From NCBI GenBank assembly GCA_913058265.1, contig CAJXPQ010000014.1, positions 1 to 64,000 on the forward strand: a stretch of 64,000 bases of DNA. Direction: 5' to 3'. The position numbers and the translations under genes are program-made. Under the pieces are notes generated by a model that saw only the letters and a list, made by a program, of their open reading frames with translations, did no database searches and was not told where the DNA came from. The stretch comes from an uncultured Oligoflexia bacterium. GTDB lineage: Bacteria; Bdellovibrionota; Bacteriovoracia; Bacteriovoracales; Bacteriovoracaceae. This document shows, one piece after another, positions 56,250-64,000 of the stretch; positions within the stretch are counted from its first letter, which is position 1; each line of letters begins with the position of its first letter.

Positions 56250-57812
56250 TTAAAGCAGACTTCCAATTTCGTCTTCAACAACATCTAATATTTCAAAGTT
56301 AGATATCAGCTTTGTAATATTCTCGATATCTTTACTGAAAACTCTATCTTGATCAATGGTTTTAACATGTTGCCTTACAAGGTTATATACAGCTTCTAGG
56401 GCCTTATTGGATTTAAGAGGTCTAAGGAGATCAAGTCCTTGAGTGTTACAAAGAAACTCAATCGCCAAACAGTATTTAACATTTCTGACGACTTCGTGAA
56501 GTTTTCTACCAGAGGTCACGCCCATAGATACATGGTCTTCCTTGTCTGTAGAGGTTGGAATTGAGTCAACAGATGCTGGGTGCGAGAGATACTTATTTTC
56601 TGAGGCAAGAGCGGCCATCGTTACATGGGCAATCATTAGGCCAGAGTTGAGTCCAGATTCCTTAACTAAAAATGCAGGTAGTCCTGAGAATGTTGGATTC
56701 ATCATTTTTTCAACGCGTCTTTCAGATATACTTGCAACTTCACTCATTCCAATCGTTAGGTAGTCCATGCACATTGCAACTGCTTCCCCATGAAAGTTTC
56801 CACCAGAAATAACTTTTTTCTTATCCACAAAAATAAGAGGATTATCAGTCACAGAGTTAATCTCAACAGATAAGACTTCTTCTGCATGTTTTAATGTTTG
56901 TCTTATGGCTCCCTGAACTTGAGGTGAACACCTTAAAGAATAAGGGTCTTGTACCTTTCCACAGTCTATATGTGAGTCAGCAACTTCACTTTTTCCAGCA
57001 AGGAGATTTGTTAAATTTTTTGAAACAGCAATTTGCCCTGGAAGTGGCTTTAAAAGAGAAATATCAATATCAAAGGCAAGCTTTGTTCCTCGTACAGCTT
57101 CAAGGGTTAGTGCGGTCGCAATATCGACCATTTTAACAATCCGTTTTGATTCATAAAGAGCTAGTGAACCTAGTGCTGCCATTACAGCAGTTCCATTTAT
57201 AAGGGCCAAACCATCTTTTGCCTTTAGTTGTACTGGCTTCTTTCCAATTTGATCAATTGCAAAGTCAGACTTTACAACCTTACCGTCAAAAACAACATCT
57301 CCTTCACCAATTAAAGCAAGGGCTATATGTGATAGAGGAGCTAGATCACCAGAGGCACCAACAGATCCTTTTTCAGGAACAACCGGAATAATGTCGTGAT
57401 TAATAAAATCAAGTAAGAGTTCAATACACTCAATGCTTACACCAGAGTAACCAGAGCAAAGGCAGTTTGCTCTTAATAACATAACAGCTCTCGTTGTTAA
57501 TTTTGGAAATGGGCTACCAACTCCAGTACAATGAGAGCGAATAAGGTTATATTGTAATTGTGATAAGTCTTCCTCATCAATGAATTTATCTGAAAGTGCA
57601 CCAAATCCAGTATTTATACCGTAAACAGGATCACCTTTGGCAACAAGTTCATCAACGTAGGCCCTTGCAGCTAATATTTTTTTTCTTGAGTCATCAGTAA
57701 AAGATACTTTAATATCCCCAAGCTTTGCGACTGAAATTTCATAAATACTTTCGATTGTAAGGTTTGTACCATCGATTTTATATTCTTTTGCATTTGTAAG
57801 ATCAATTTTCAT
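56250..57812 (-). CDS. hutH: Histidine ammonia-lyase
   Basis: A 520-aa enzyme that removes ammonia from histidine to give urocanate. The MIO cofactor-forming triad is A153-S154-G155 in GSVGASGDLAPLSH. INTGFGALS and FHGEAVAMCMD are further family motifs. It lies between rpe and a methyltransferase gene, and hutI is 11 kb downstream. No hutU is present. AAGGAA precedes the ATG. Confidence 0.96.
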   Translation of the reverse strand: MKIDLTNAKEYKIDGTNLTIESIYEISVAKLGDIKVSFTDDSRKKILAARAYVDELVAKGDPVYGINTGFGALSDKFIDEEDLSQLQYNLIRSHCTGVGSPFPKLTTRAVMLLRANCLCSGYSGVSIECIELLLDFINHDIIPVVPEKGSVGASGDLAPLSHIALALIGEGDVVFDGKVVKSDFAIDQIGKKPVQLKAKDGLALINGTAVMAALGSLALYESKRIVKMVDIATALTLEAVRGTKLAFDIDISLLKPLPGQIAVSKNLTNLLAGKSEVADSHIDCGKVQDPYSLRCSPQVQGAIRQTLKHAEEVLSVEINSVTDNPLIFVDKKKVISGGNFHGEAVAMCMDYLTIGMSEVASISERRVEKMMNPTFSGLPAFLVKESGLNSGLMIAHVTMAALASENKYLSHPASVDSIPTSTDKEDHVSMGVTSGRKLHEVVRNVKYCLAIEFLCNTQGLDLLRPLKSNKALEAVYNLVRQHVKTIDQDRVFSKDIENITKLISNFEILDVVEDEIGSLL

Positions 57813-57827
57813 ATATTCCTTGATTTT

Positions 57828-58478
57828 TTATCTGAGTAGTCCAATTTGTTTTTGATAATCTTTGTTTTTTTCTTTAAAAATAAATGAACCGGCCACAAGG
57901 TTATTTGCCCCAATTTTTATCAGTTCTTTTGCATTCTCTTCATTAACCCCACCATCAACTTGAATTTGGAAGGTGTAGCCTTTGTCTTTTCTTAGCTCAT
58001 CAAGCTCTTTGATTTTATCCATACATCCCGTAATAAATGACTGACCTCCAAATCCTGGATTTACAGTCATAATTAAAATAAGATCAATTTTAGATAATAA
58101 ATATTCTGGAATAACAGATATAGGTGTTGATGGGTTTAAAGAAATTCCAACAGAAGGAAATTGTTTCTTTAGTTCACTGATTAACCTGTCATGGTGTCTT
58201 ACGGCTTCCCAGTGAAAGGTAAAGTTGTGCACGCAGATACTTTTGAGTGAGTCGATATATTCTTCAGGGTTTGTTACCATTAAGTGGGCGTCTAGTTTAT
58301 GATTTGTCACAGAGGATATGTTCTTTAAAACAGTGGCACCAAATGTGAGGTTTGGAACAAAGTGTCCATCCATAATATCTAGGTGGAGCCATATGTCTGA
58401 GGTGCTATCAAATCTTTTTATATCTTCTTCGAGATTTAAAAAATTTGCTGAGAGTAAGCTTGGAGAGATGATAGTCAT
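57828..58478 (-). CDS. rpe: Ribulose-phosphate 3-epimerase
   Basis: A 216-aa TIM-barrel enzyme that interconverts ribulose 5-phosphate and xylulose 5-phosphate in the pentose phosphate pathway. The metal-binding LHLDIMDGHFVPNLTFG, the loop MTVNPGFGGQSF, and QVDGGVNEENAKEL are present. It lies 7 nt after fmt. Confidence 0.95.
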   Translation of the reverse strand: MTIISPSLLSANFLNLEEDIKRFDSTSDIWLHLDIMDGHFVPNLTFGATVLKNISSVTNHKLDAHLMVTNPEEYIDSLKSICVHNFTFHWEAVRHHDRLISELKKQFPSVGISLNPSTPISVIPEYLLSKIDLILIMTVNPGFGGQSFITGCMDKIKELDELRKDKGYTFQIQVDGGVNEENAKELIKIGANNLVAGSFIFKEKNKDYQKQIGLLR

Positions 58479-58485
58479 ATGTTTC

Positions 58486-59421
58486 CTATGGGTTAATTAC
58501 AAAATCTTTTTTTAAGCCATTGAGAAGTTCAATGTCAGATGATCGCTTTTTACCTTCAAGTTGAAGCTCTTTAATTCTAATTGTTGCGTTAAGGCAACCG
58601 ATGAGAAGTGCCCCTGTCTCAACTGAGTGAGTGCCAGGGGGGATTGATTGCGGATCTTTTGCTATTGAAAAAACTTTAAGCCTTTTAGAGTCTAAAAAGC
58701 AGTAAGTACCAGGCCATGGAAATAGACCTCTAACCTTGTTATCAATTTCTTCAAAGTTAGAACTTTTAAAGTCTAGAAAACCATCTTCGCGCTTTAATGT
58801 TGGAGCAATACTTACTAGGGCTTCATCTTGTTTTTTGAATGTGAGTTCAGAGTTAAATAGTTTATGAACAAATGTATCAAGAGAAAGGGCCGCTTGATAC
58901 TTTAAACGGGTATAGAGTTGTCCTCCAGTTTCACTTGAAGAAATATCTACTGGATGTGATAGGCATACATCACCAGCATCCATTTTTTTCACCATTCTTT
59001 GTATACTTACACCTGTGCTTTTGTCACCGTTTAGTAGTGCATATTGGATGGGAGCTGCACCTCTGTATTTAGGTAGTAATGAAGTATGAATATTAAAGCA
59101 CCCAAGTTTTGGAAGATTTAGTAGTTTTTCACCTAAAAATTGTGCAAACGCGAGAACAATGAAGCCATCAATGTTTTTCTTCTCTAATTCATTTAAAAAT
59201 TCAGTTTCTTTATTTATATTTTCAGTTTGGAAGTATGGAAGCTTGTTTTTTTTAGCGTATTCTATAACTTCCGGTGAGCTTATATCCATTCCTCTTCCTG
59301 ATTTTCGATCTGGCATTGAGATGACATATTCTAAATTCACATGAGGGTGATTGTGGAGTATATCAAGCGAGGGAACTGCAAAGTCTGGAGTTCCAAAAAA
59401 AACAAGATTAAGTTTGCTCAT
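58486..59421 (-). CDS. fmt: Methionyl-tRNA formyltransferase
   Basis: A 311-aa enzyme that formylates initiator methionyl-tRNA with 10-formyltetrahydrofolate. The start VFFGTPDFAVPSL, the catalytic region NIHTSLLPKYRGAAPIQ, and SIQRMVKKMDAGDV are family motifs. It overlaps def by 4 nt (ATGA), the classic def-fmt pair. Confidence 0.95.
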   Translation of the reverse strand: MSKLNLVFFGTPDFAVPSLDILHNHPHVNLEYVISMPDRKSGRGMDISSPEVIEYAKKNKLPYFQTENINKETEFLNELEKKNIDGFIVLAFAQFLGEKLLNLPKLGCFNIHTSLLPKYRGAAPIQYALLNGDKSTGVSIQRMVKKMDAGDVCLSHPVDISSSETGGQLYTRLKYQAALSLDTFVHKLFNSELTFKKQDEALVSIAPTLKREDGFLDFKSSNFEEIDNKVRGLFPWPGTYCFLDSKRLKVFSIAKDPQSIPPGTHSVETGALLIGCLNATIRIKELQLEGKKRSSDIELLNGLKKDFVINP

Positions 59422-60005
59422 AAATTATGACTTTTTTCTTTCTTGGCCTTGATTAGTTTTTTCTTTAGAAATGTTTTCTTTAGCTGGCTAAGCCTTTCAA
59501 TAAATACAATCCCTTCTAGGTGATCATTTTCGTGTTGAATACAAATACTTAAGAGGTCGTCAGCTTTAATTTGCTGTTTTTCACCACTTAGATTTTGATA
59601 CTCAATTGTAATATTATCAAATCTTTTTACGTCTTCAAATATTCCAGGAAGAGAGAGACATCCCTCTTGATATGTTGTTTCACCTTCAGTTTCTATAAAC
59701 TTTGGATTAATAAAGATGCGAGGATTAAAATTACTAAGGTCATAAACCCCAGAGTCTTCTTCTGTTTCCTCTCTGTCGTAGTCAGTGTCTATGACAAAAA
59801 TTCTTTTACTTAGACCAATTTGTGGAGCTGCTAGACCGATTCCGGGTGCGTGATACATTGTATAAAGCATATTTAAGCAAAGAGTTTGTAGCTCATCGTT
59901 AAAGTCCGTAACTTCTTTCGCAACAGTAGTGAGGACCGGATCAGGGTAAGTGTGAATATTAAGTAATTCACCTTCTAATTTGTAATTTTCTAGTATTTTT
60001 TCCAT
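59418..60005 (-). CDS. def: Peptide deformylase
   Basis: A 195-aa metalloprotease that removes the N-formyl group from new proteins. Motif 1 GIGLAAPQIGL, motif 2 EGCLSLP (cysteine ligand) and motif 3 QHENDHLEG (HExxH) are all present. A 20-residue acidic insertion (DYDREETEEDSGVYDL) follows motif 1. It heads the def-fmt-rpe set, 37 nt after the permease gene. Confidence 0.95.
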   Translation of the reverse strand: MEKILENYKLEGELLNIHTYPDPVLTTVAKEVTDFNDELQTLCLNMLYTMYHAPGIGLAAPQIGLSKRIFVIDTDYDREETEEDSGVYDLSNFNPRIFINPKFIETEGETTYQEGCLSLPGIFEDVKRFDNITIEYQNLSGEKQQIKADDLLSICIQHENDHLEGIVFIERLSQLKKTFLKKKLIKAKKEKSHNL

Positions 60006-60042
60006 ACTTTTTTATAGCATAAGGGTTAAATTTTTTAAAACC

Positions 60043-61134
60043 TTATAACCTTTTATTTTTCTTGAATATATAGAGGATATAAGCGCAAAAAAGGGATGGA
60101 ATTCCAAGAGTTGCAAGTAGTACTGGTATTTTGGCATTATTCCCAAGTGAGACAACCCCTGTATGGGTTCCCCAGAAGACAATACTAAATAGGAGTGTTA
60201 TGACAATGCTTTGCCCAAGACCTGAGGCCCTTCTATTGGGATTGAAGATTCCTGCAGCTGGAAACAGAGCAAAAACAATACAAATAAGTGCAAGTGAGAT
60301 TTTTTCAAAATACATAATCTCATATTCAACAGAACTAATATCAGTCTCATTGAGACGAGTGATAAAATTACCAAGCTCAAAGAAATTCAATGTAGTAATG
60401 TCCGATTTGAACTGGTTAAAATCTTCTGGTGTTTCAGATAACTCAATGTCCAAACTCTCAATGCGCTGGGTTATTGGAAAATCAGTATTGTTCAGAGAGT
60501 GAATCTGATGCACGTTTTTCAGGCTCCATCGATTTAAGTCGACATTTATCGCCTCTTTAGCTTTATAAATGGAAGAAAGATTATTTGATTCACCTAGAAA
60601 GTAAATTGTTACATCCTTAAGTATATTCTTCTTTGTATCGAAAGCTTTAAATGAAGTGAAGTAATCATCTGTTTTATACCAAATCAGACCCGATTTTCCG
60701 AGCTTACTTCTGGCAAGATATTTACTTTCACTTTTCTGGCTTTTCTCTATTTGAATTCTTTTAATTTTATTTGCCATCGGAACTATAAAGCCAAGATTCA
60801 AAAACTGAATAGAAGCAATACTTAATGAGCATATTAAAAATAGTCGATAGATTTTTGTAGCAGAGTAACCACCAGCTAAAATTGCCATAAGTTCACTGTG
60901 ATTTTTAAGCTTATTAAGCGAAAAAAGTGTTGCTAGTAAGGCGCTTATGGGAAACATCTTTCCAGAAAGTTCAGGGAGTTTAAGTAGATACTCTATTAAG
61001 ACACGTTTCGCACCATAACTACGCATGAAACCATTTATAATATCTCCAATACTTACTAGTAAAAATAAAACAATTAAAGCTCCAATCAGAGATTTAAACC
61101 ATTCTTTAGCAATAAATTTTGAGAGTAATGACAT
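60043..61134 (-). CDS. LPS export permease LptF/LptG family
   Basis: A 363-aa inner-membrane permease of the YjgP/YjgQ family. Three N-terminal membrane spans, a periplasmic beta-jellyroll domain (about 130-250), and three C-terminal spans are visible. The start (KFIAKEWFKSLIGALIVLFLL) and NHSELMAILAGGYS are family hallmarks. Works with LptB to move lipopolysaccharide to the outer membrane. LptG-type features fit better, but LptF cannot be excluded, and the partner gene is not here. Confidence 0.85.
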   Translation of the reverse strand: MSLLSKFIAKEWFKSLIGALIVLFLLVSIGDIINGFMRSYGAKRVLIEYLLKLPELSGKMFPISALLATLFSLNKLKNHSELMAILAGGYSATKIYRLFLICSLSIASIQFLNLGFIVPMANKIKRIQIEKSQKSESKYLARSKLGKSGLIWYKTDDYFTSFKAFDTKKNILKDVTIYFLGESNNLSSIYKAKEAINVDLNRWSLKNVHQIHSLNNTDFPITQRIESLDIELSETPEDFNQFKSDITTLNFFELGNFITRLNETDISSVEYEIMYFEKISLALICIVFALFPAAGIFNPNRRASGLGQSIVITLLFSIVFWGTHTGVVSLGNNAKIPVLLATLGIPSLFCAYILYIFKKNKRL

Positions 61135-61137
61135 GAA

Positions 61138-61857
61138 CTAATTATACTTTCGATTAATGTATTTTGCCAATGTGTTGAGTAATGGCCTTAAGAAGAAATT
61201 AATTCCATTCTTTAGCATTTCGCTTCTTTCCACATATGAAACAAACTTAGGAGAATAGAGGTAATAATACTCAATAAACAGGCGTCCTAGATGGTACTTA
61301 CTTAGAATTGGCTTTAAGCTTCTAATCGTAATCGTAGTCGGATGGCTTGGCCCATAACACATAGTTGAAACATAACACTTTTTAGATTGAACAAAAATTT
61401 GTTGTAAAGCATCGTTAAGCAACGATATATGAGGGGTAACCTTCTGGTTCTTCTTAATAAACTTTCTAAGCATTTCAGCATTTAAAACCTGATAGGGCTG
61501 ATTAATTGTAAACTTCACAAATTGGGACAATGCTTGAACATATATATTTTTTAAACTTGGAGTCATCTCGTTAATGCGAGATAGTTCCCAGTATACATGA
61601 CTGATAAGAAGCATTTCTGTAACTTCTCTCTTACTGTCAAACATTGAGGGAGAAAGTTTGTAGATATCATCTATATCATTGAGCTGTGATAAAATACTAA
61701 GGTATTCATTATATTTTTTTGTTGCGTTGATATAGTCTTTTTGAAGAAATGCCTCGCGTGCTTGTCTGGCAATAGTAATACGCTGCCCATACTTCTTTTG
61801 TAAAGCAAGTTGCCTTTTCGCTTTGTTTTTATCAACTTCTTTTTTCTTACCAGTCAT
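61138..61857 (-). CDS. CFI-box domain protein
   Basis: A 239-aa protein. Residues 1-60 are basic and helical, with a TPR-like pair (AREAFLQKDYINATKKYNEYL). The C-terminus from about 160 reads KCYVSTMCYGPSHPTT, followed by LGRLFIEYYYLYSPKF and a hydrophobic end. This closely follows the CFI-box-CTERM pattern (C-F/Y-I-A-T-A-A-Y-G, then a short helix bundle). The role of that domain is unknown. The ATG follows the upstream barrel gene with a TAATG overlap, and the gene ends 3 nt before the permease start. Confidence 0.75.
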   Translation of the reverse strand: MTGKKKEVDKNKAKRQLALQKKYGQRITIARQAREAFLQKDYINATKKYNEYLSILSQLNDIDDIYKLSPSMFDSKREVTEMLLISHVYWELSRINEMTPSLKNIYVQALSQFVKFTINQPYQVLNAEMLRKFIKKNQKVTPHISLLNDALQQIFVQSKKCYVSTMCYGPSHPTTITIRSLKPILSKYHLGRLFIEYYYLYSPKFVSYVERSEMLKNGINFFLRPLLNTLAKYINRKYN

Positions 61858-62744
61858 TAAAATAAAACCACTATATTCATTGAAGATTCAAATACTTTTT
61901 CATCTCTATATATGATATCGGTTTTATTAGAAATAAGTTCAGATATTTTATTAGCGTATTCTAAAGAAAGTCGTGGTCCCATCCATGAGATACCCCAGGC
62001 TGTACCTTTTCTGTTTGCGTGAAAATTATGAAATCTTCCATACCGAATATAAACATCCTTAAAAGAGTTTAACTGGATTGCCCACTTATTAAATGATTCT
62101 TCCTCACGATTTGCCACATCACCGGAACCCATATCTGCAATAATATCTATAAATTCATTAATAGTGTATTGCACGCCTAGAGTGTATTGGAAGTACTCAC
62201 TATTCTCTTGGCTGGGGTCTATAGTTGTAAACCCTATAACTAGTTTCTCAGAGTATACATGGGTTAAGCCTACAACAACTTGATTATATACTTCATCATC
62301 TATAACGCTCGAGTTTTCCTCTGTTCGTCGCAGGATGAAACCAAGACCCGTTGACTCAGATATGGTTCCGGCCAAGGATGCAGAAAACCTAGTTCGATCT
62401 CCAGATTCAAGGTTTTGCTGTTGATAGCTTATGCCACCATTTATTCCAGATGAAGTATCTATTATTGTTGTGATATCTGTTTGACCATCAGAATATTTAC
62501 CAGAACGATCATCCGACTTATCTTGGAGAGATTCATTTGATCTTTGATAATAGAAACTTGATTTTCTGAAGAATACAACGGAGGCAGGGTTAAGTAGCGG
62601 AGCATCGTTGAGTGAAAGGGTCCCAACCCCAGCTCCGGCCGCTGACATTATCCTGGTAGATTCAGGTTCTGGCATTCCCATTAATGCAAAGGCATTAGTA
62701 TAGTAAAATAGTAAAGTAGCCACTAAAGAATAATATTTATTCAT
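61857..62744 (-). CDS. Outer-membrane barrel protein, FadL/PorV-like start
   Basis: From the ATG at 62744 the protein has 295 aa with a signal peptide (NAFA-LMG). An in-frame ATG at 62768 lacks a good binding site, while AAGGA lies 9 nt before 62744. The start of the mature part (AAGAGVGTLSLNDAPLLNPAS) is the pattern of FadL/PorV-type barrels. The rest is beta-rich. The last residues are SMNIVVLF, a typical aromatic end. It heads the long (-) run. The transported molecule is unknown. Confidence 0.75.
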   Translation of the reverse strand: MNKYYSLVATLLFYYTNAFALMGMPEPESTRIMSAAGAGVGTLSLNDAPLLNPASVVFFRKSSFYYQRSNESLQDKSDDRSGKYSDGQTDITTIIDTSSGINGGISYQQQNLESGDRTRFSASLAGTISESTGLGFILRRTEENSSVIDDEVYNQVVVGLTHVYSEKLVIGFTTIDPSQENSEYFQYTLGVQYTINEFIDIIADMGSGDVANREEESFNKWAIQLNSFKDVYIRYGRFHNFHANRKGTAWGISWMGPRLSLEYANKISELISNKTDIIYRDEKVFESSMNIVVLF

Positions 62745-62821
62745 GCTCGAAATCCTTATGTTATTCAAGTAATATAGTAATATAATTCTTCTAATAAGAA
62801 AAAAATGTTACTGAGGTTATT

Positions 62822-63805
62822 ATGAAATTATTTATATGTTTATGGCTACTTGTTATGAGTTCATCAGTTCTGCCCTATAAACCAACTTTTGAGTCTCTTT
62901 TACGAAATGGAAACAATATTAATATAGGGAAAAATACAGTTTTAGCTAATTTAACAATATCTGAAATAGATCCAATCTCAAATCAAAAGAGAACCTCAGA
63001 AGAAGGTATTATCAATAATAGCTTTGTTAAGTATGTCATCTTCAATGAGAATGAGAGATATCCGGAGATGACCCAATTAGAATTTTCTGCAAATTCGTTT
63101 CGAACGAATATGATGAAAAGAAAAAGTGTGTATAGATTCACATCGTTTAAGAGCCTAGGCTTAAATAATGAGCAGATAGAGGCAAAGCTATATTACTCAT
63201 TAATGAATATGCTCCTAGTTAATAAGAGTTCTATGTTTATGGATCTACTAAAGAGTATTGATCCAAATGTGCGAACAAATAAGGAGCTTATTAATCAGGA
63301 GAAGCTTGCATTACTAAGAAGCTATAAAACTTACTTAATAGCTATTAAGAATGATAAAGAATCTAACCTTGAAAACCCTCTTAAACCTAGCGCTGAAGAT
63401 AAAAAAGAAAAAGCAAAAAGTGTCTATAATGATGTCCTGTTAAAGAATGATAACCTAGTGAAGAGGCAGAAGGTGGGGGACGATTTCTTTTACTTAGTTG
63501 ATAGCGATAAGATTAAAGTGAAATTAGATGCTGACCATAACCTTCTTGAAATGACTCTCGAAACAAACTTGGGAAAATTATCTATTGTTCTTGGCAGTTT
63601 TTTAAAAATGGGATCAGGGTTAAGTTTTCCTGAGTACATTTGGATAACTGATCTTAGCGGTAAAAAATTCGAAATAAAAATGGAAAAATTTAGTATGTTT
63701 CCTGATAATCAAAACGCCCATAGAAATAGATTAAAGAAATATCAAAAATCTATAGAAACCAATAATATTACAGATGAAGCCATTCGGCCAAACTTTCTGC
63801 TGTAA
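62822..63805 (+). CDS. Exported protein of unknown function
   Basis: A 327-aa protein with a signal peptide (residues 1-18, SSSVLP-YK). I do not recognise a domain. It looks like a lysine-rich alpha/beta protein, with a mid-region of charged helices (KPSAEDKKEKAKSVYNDVL). The last third is beta-strand rich and asparagine-containing. GAGG precedes the ATG. It is divergent from the barrel gene at 62744 and followed by a terminator. Confidence 0.65.
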   Translation: MKLFICLWLLVMSSSVLPYKPTFESLLRNGNNINIGKNTVLANLTISEIDPISNQKRTSEEGIINNSFVKYVIFNENERYPEMTQLEFSANSFRTNMMKRKSVYRFTSFKSLGLNNEQIEAKLYYSLMNMLLVNKSSMFMDLLKSIDPNVRTNKELINQEKLALLRSYKTYLIAIKNDKESNLENPLKPSAEDKKEKAKSVYNDVLLKNDNLVKRQKVGDDFFYLVDSDKIKVKLDADHNLLEMTLETNLGKLSIVLGSFLKMGSGLSFPEYIWITDLSGKKFEIKMEKFSMFPDNQNAHRNRLKKYQKSIETNNITDEAIRPNFLL

Positions 63806-63827
63806 AAACAGGTTGTTACAGCTTTTT
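63799..63827 (+). terminator. Hairpin terminator overlapping the stop codon
   Basis: GCTGTAA (63799-63805) and TTACAGC (63816-63822) pair as a 7-bp stem around a 10-nt loop. TTTTT follows at 63823-63827. The left arm includes the TAA stop. Confidence 0.65.
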
Positions 63828-63892
63828 CAATCATTTAAGTTTTTTAGTCTAGTAGCCGATATAGAGGTTGTAAAAGATTAAAGGACTTTAAT

Positions 63893-64000
63893 ATGTTTAG
63901 ATTCTTAGTGACAGTTATGATGGTTGTACCCTTCTCTTCTATGCAAGCTATTGCAGGTGATCCCTTACTTGAGGCCGCTAGTAGTGGTGGATGGGGGAAT
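63893..64000 (+). CDS. Partial exported protein, runs off the window
   Basis: The first 36 codons of an open frame: MFRFLVTVMMVVPFSSMQAIAG followed by DPLLEAASSGGWGN. The start is a signal peptide (QAIAG). AAGGA (63881-63885) lies upstream at a good distance. The frame is open to the window end, so the product and length are unknown. Confidence 0.6.
   Translation, partial: MFRFLVTVMMVVPFSSMQAIAGDPLLEAASSGGWGN

Overview
The window is AT-rich and gene-dense, and it carries the replication-origin neighbourhood of a Gram-negative bacterium. Supporting signs are the dnaA-dnaN-recF-gyrB-gyrA block facing away from rpmH-rnpA-yidC-mnmE-mnmG-rsmG-parA-parB, a Gram-negative-length GyrB, many signal peptides, lipoproteins and beta-barrel proteins, a bactofilin, an LptF/G permease and divided F-ATPase loci. 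The low GC and gene style suggest Bdellovibrionota, probably the Bacteriovorax/Halobacteriovorax side. No 16S or marker tree was available, so this is an inference. The first 47 bases are not genomic: they are an Illumina Nextera i5 adapter with the Tn5 mosaic end, so the window begins at a contig end.

Layout. 0.1-5.3 kb (+): mfd and two SurA/parvulin-type periplasmic chaperones, closed by a bidirectional terminator. 5.35-16.9 kb (-): dnaA, dnaN, recF, gyrB, gyrA, a TPR lipoprotein, atpZ-, atpI-, atpB and atpE. The dnaA-dnaN gap (14.9-15.3 kb) is the likely oriC. 17.1-31.2 kb (+): rpmH, rnpA, yidC, mnmE, mnmG, rsmG, parA, parB, a bactofilin and atpF'-F-H-A-G-D-C. Three near-identical parS-like sites lie in or beside mnmG. 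A 16-bp palindrome is embedded in frame in both mnmE and parB.

31.3-44 kb: a large unrecognised envelope protein, a lytic transglycosylase and patatin pair, a small HTH protein with an outer-membrane protein, ligA, radA, glpK, a pilin-like peptide and a TlpA-like thioredoxin. 44-58 kb: hutI and hutH flank a cytochrome island. The island holds a CxxCH-containing barrel protein and a TPR-barrel protein on (-), and a (+) operon of a monoheme cytochrome, a lipoprotein, a Tat-exported DUF1501-like protein and a 1231-aa triheme cytochrome. This island is the best candidate for an undescribed system. 56-63 kb (-): a long run of OM protein, CFI-box protein, LptF/G permease, def, fmt, rpe, hutH and a Trm112-type methyltransferase. 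The window ends with an exported protein of unknown function and the start of another exported protein.

How they fit together: the centre handles replication initiation, clamp and gyrase function, chromosome segregation (ParABS), ribosome and tRNA maturation, and ATP synthesis. The flanks handle envelope biogenesis, peptidoglycan and lipid hydrolysis, DNA repair, histidine catabolism and a cell-surface electron-transfer module of unknown purpose. No tRNA, rRNA, CRISPR array or transposase gene was seen.
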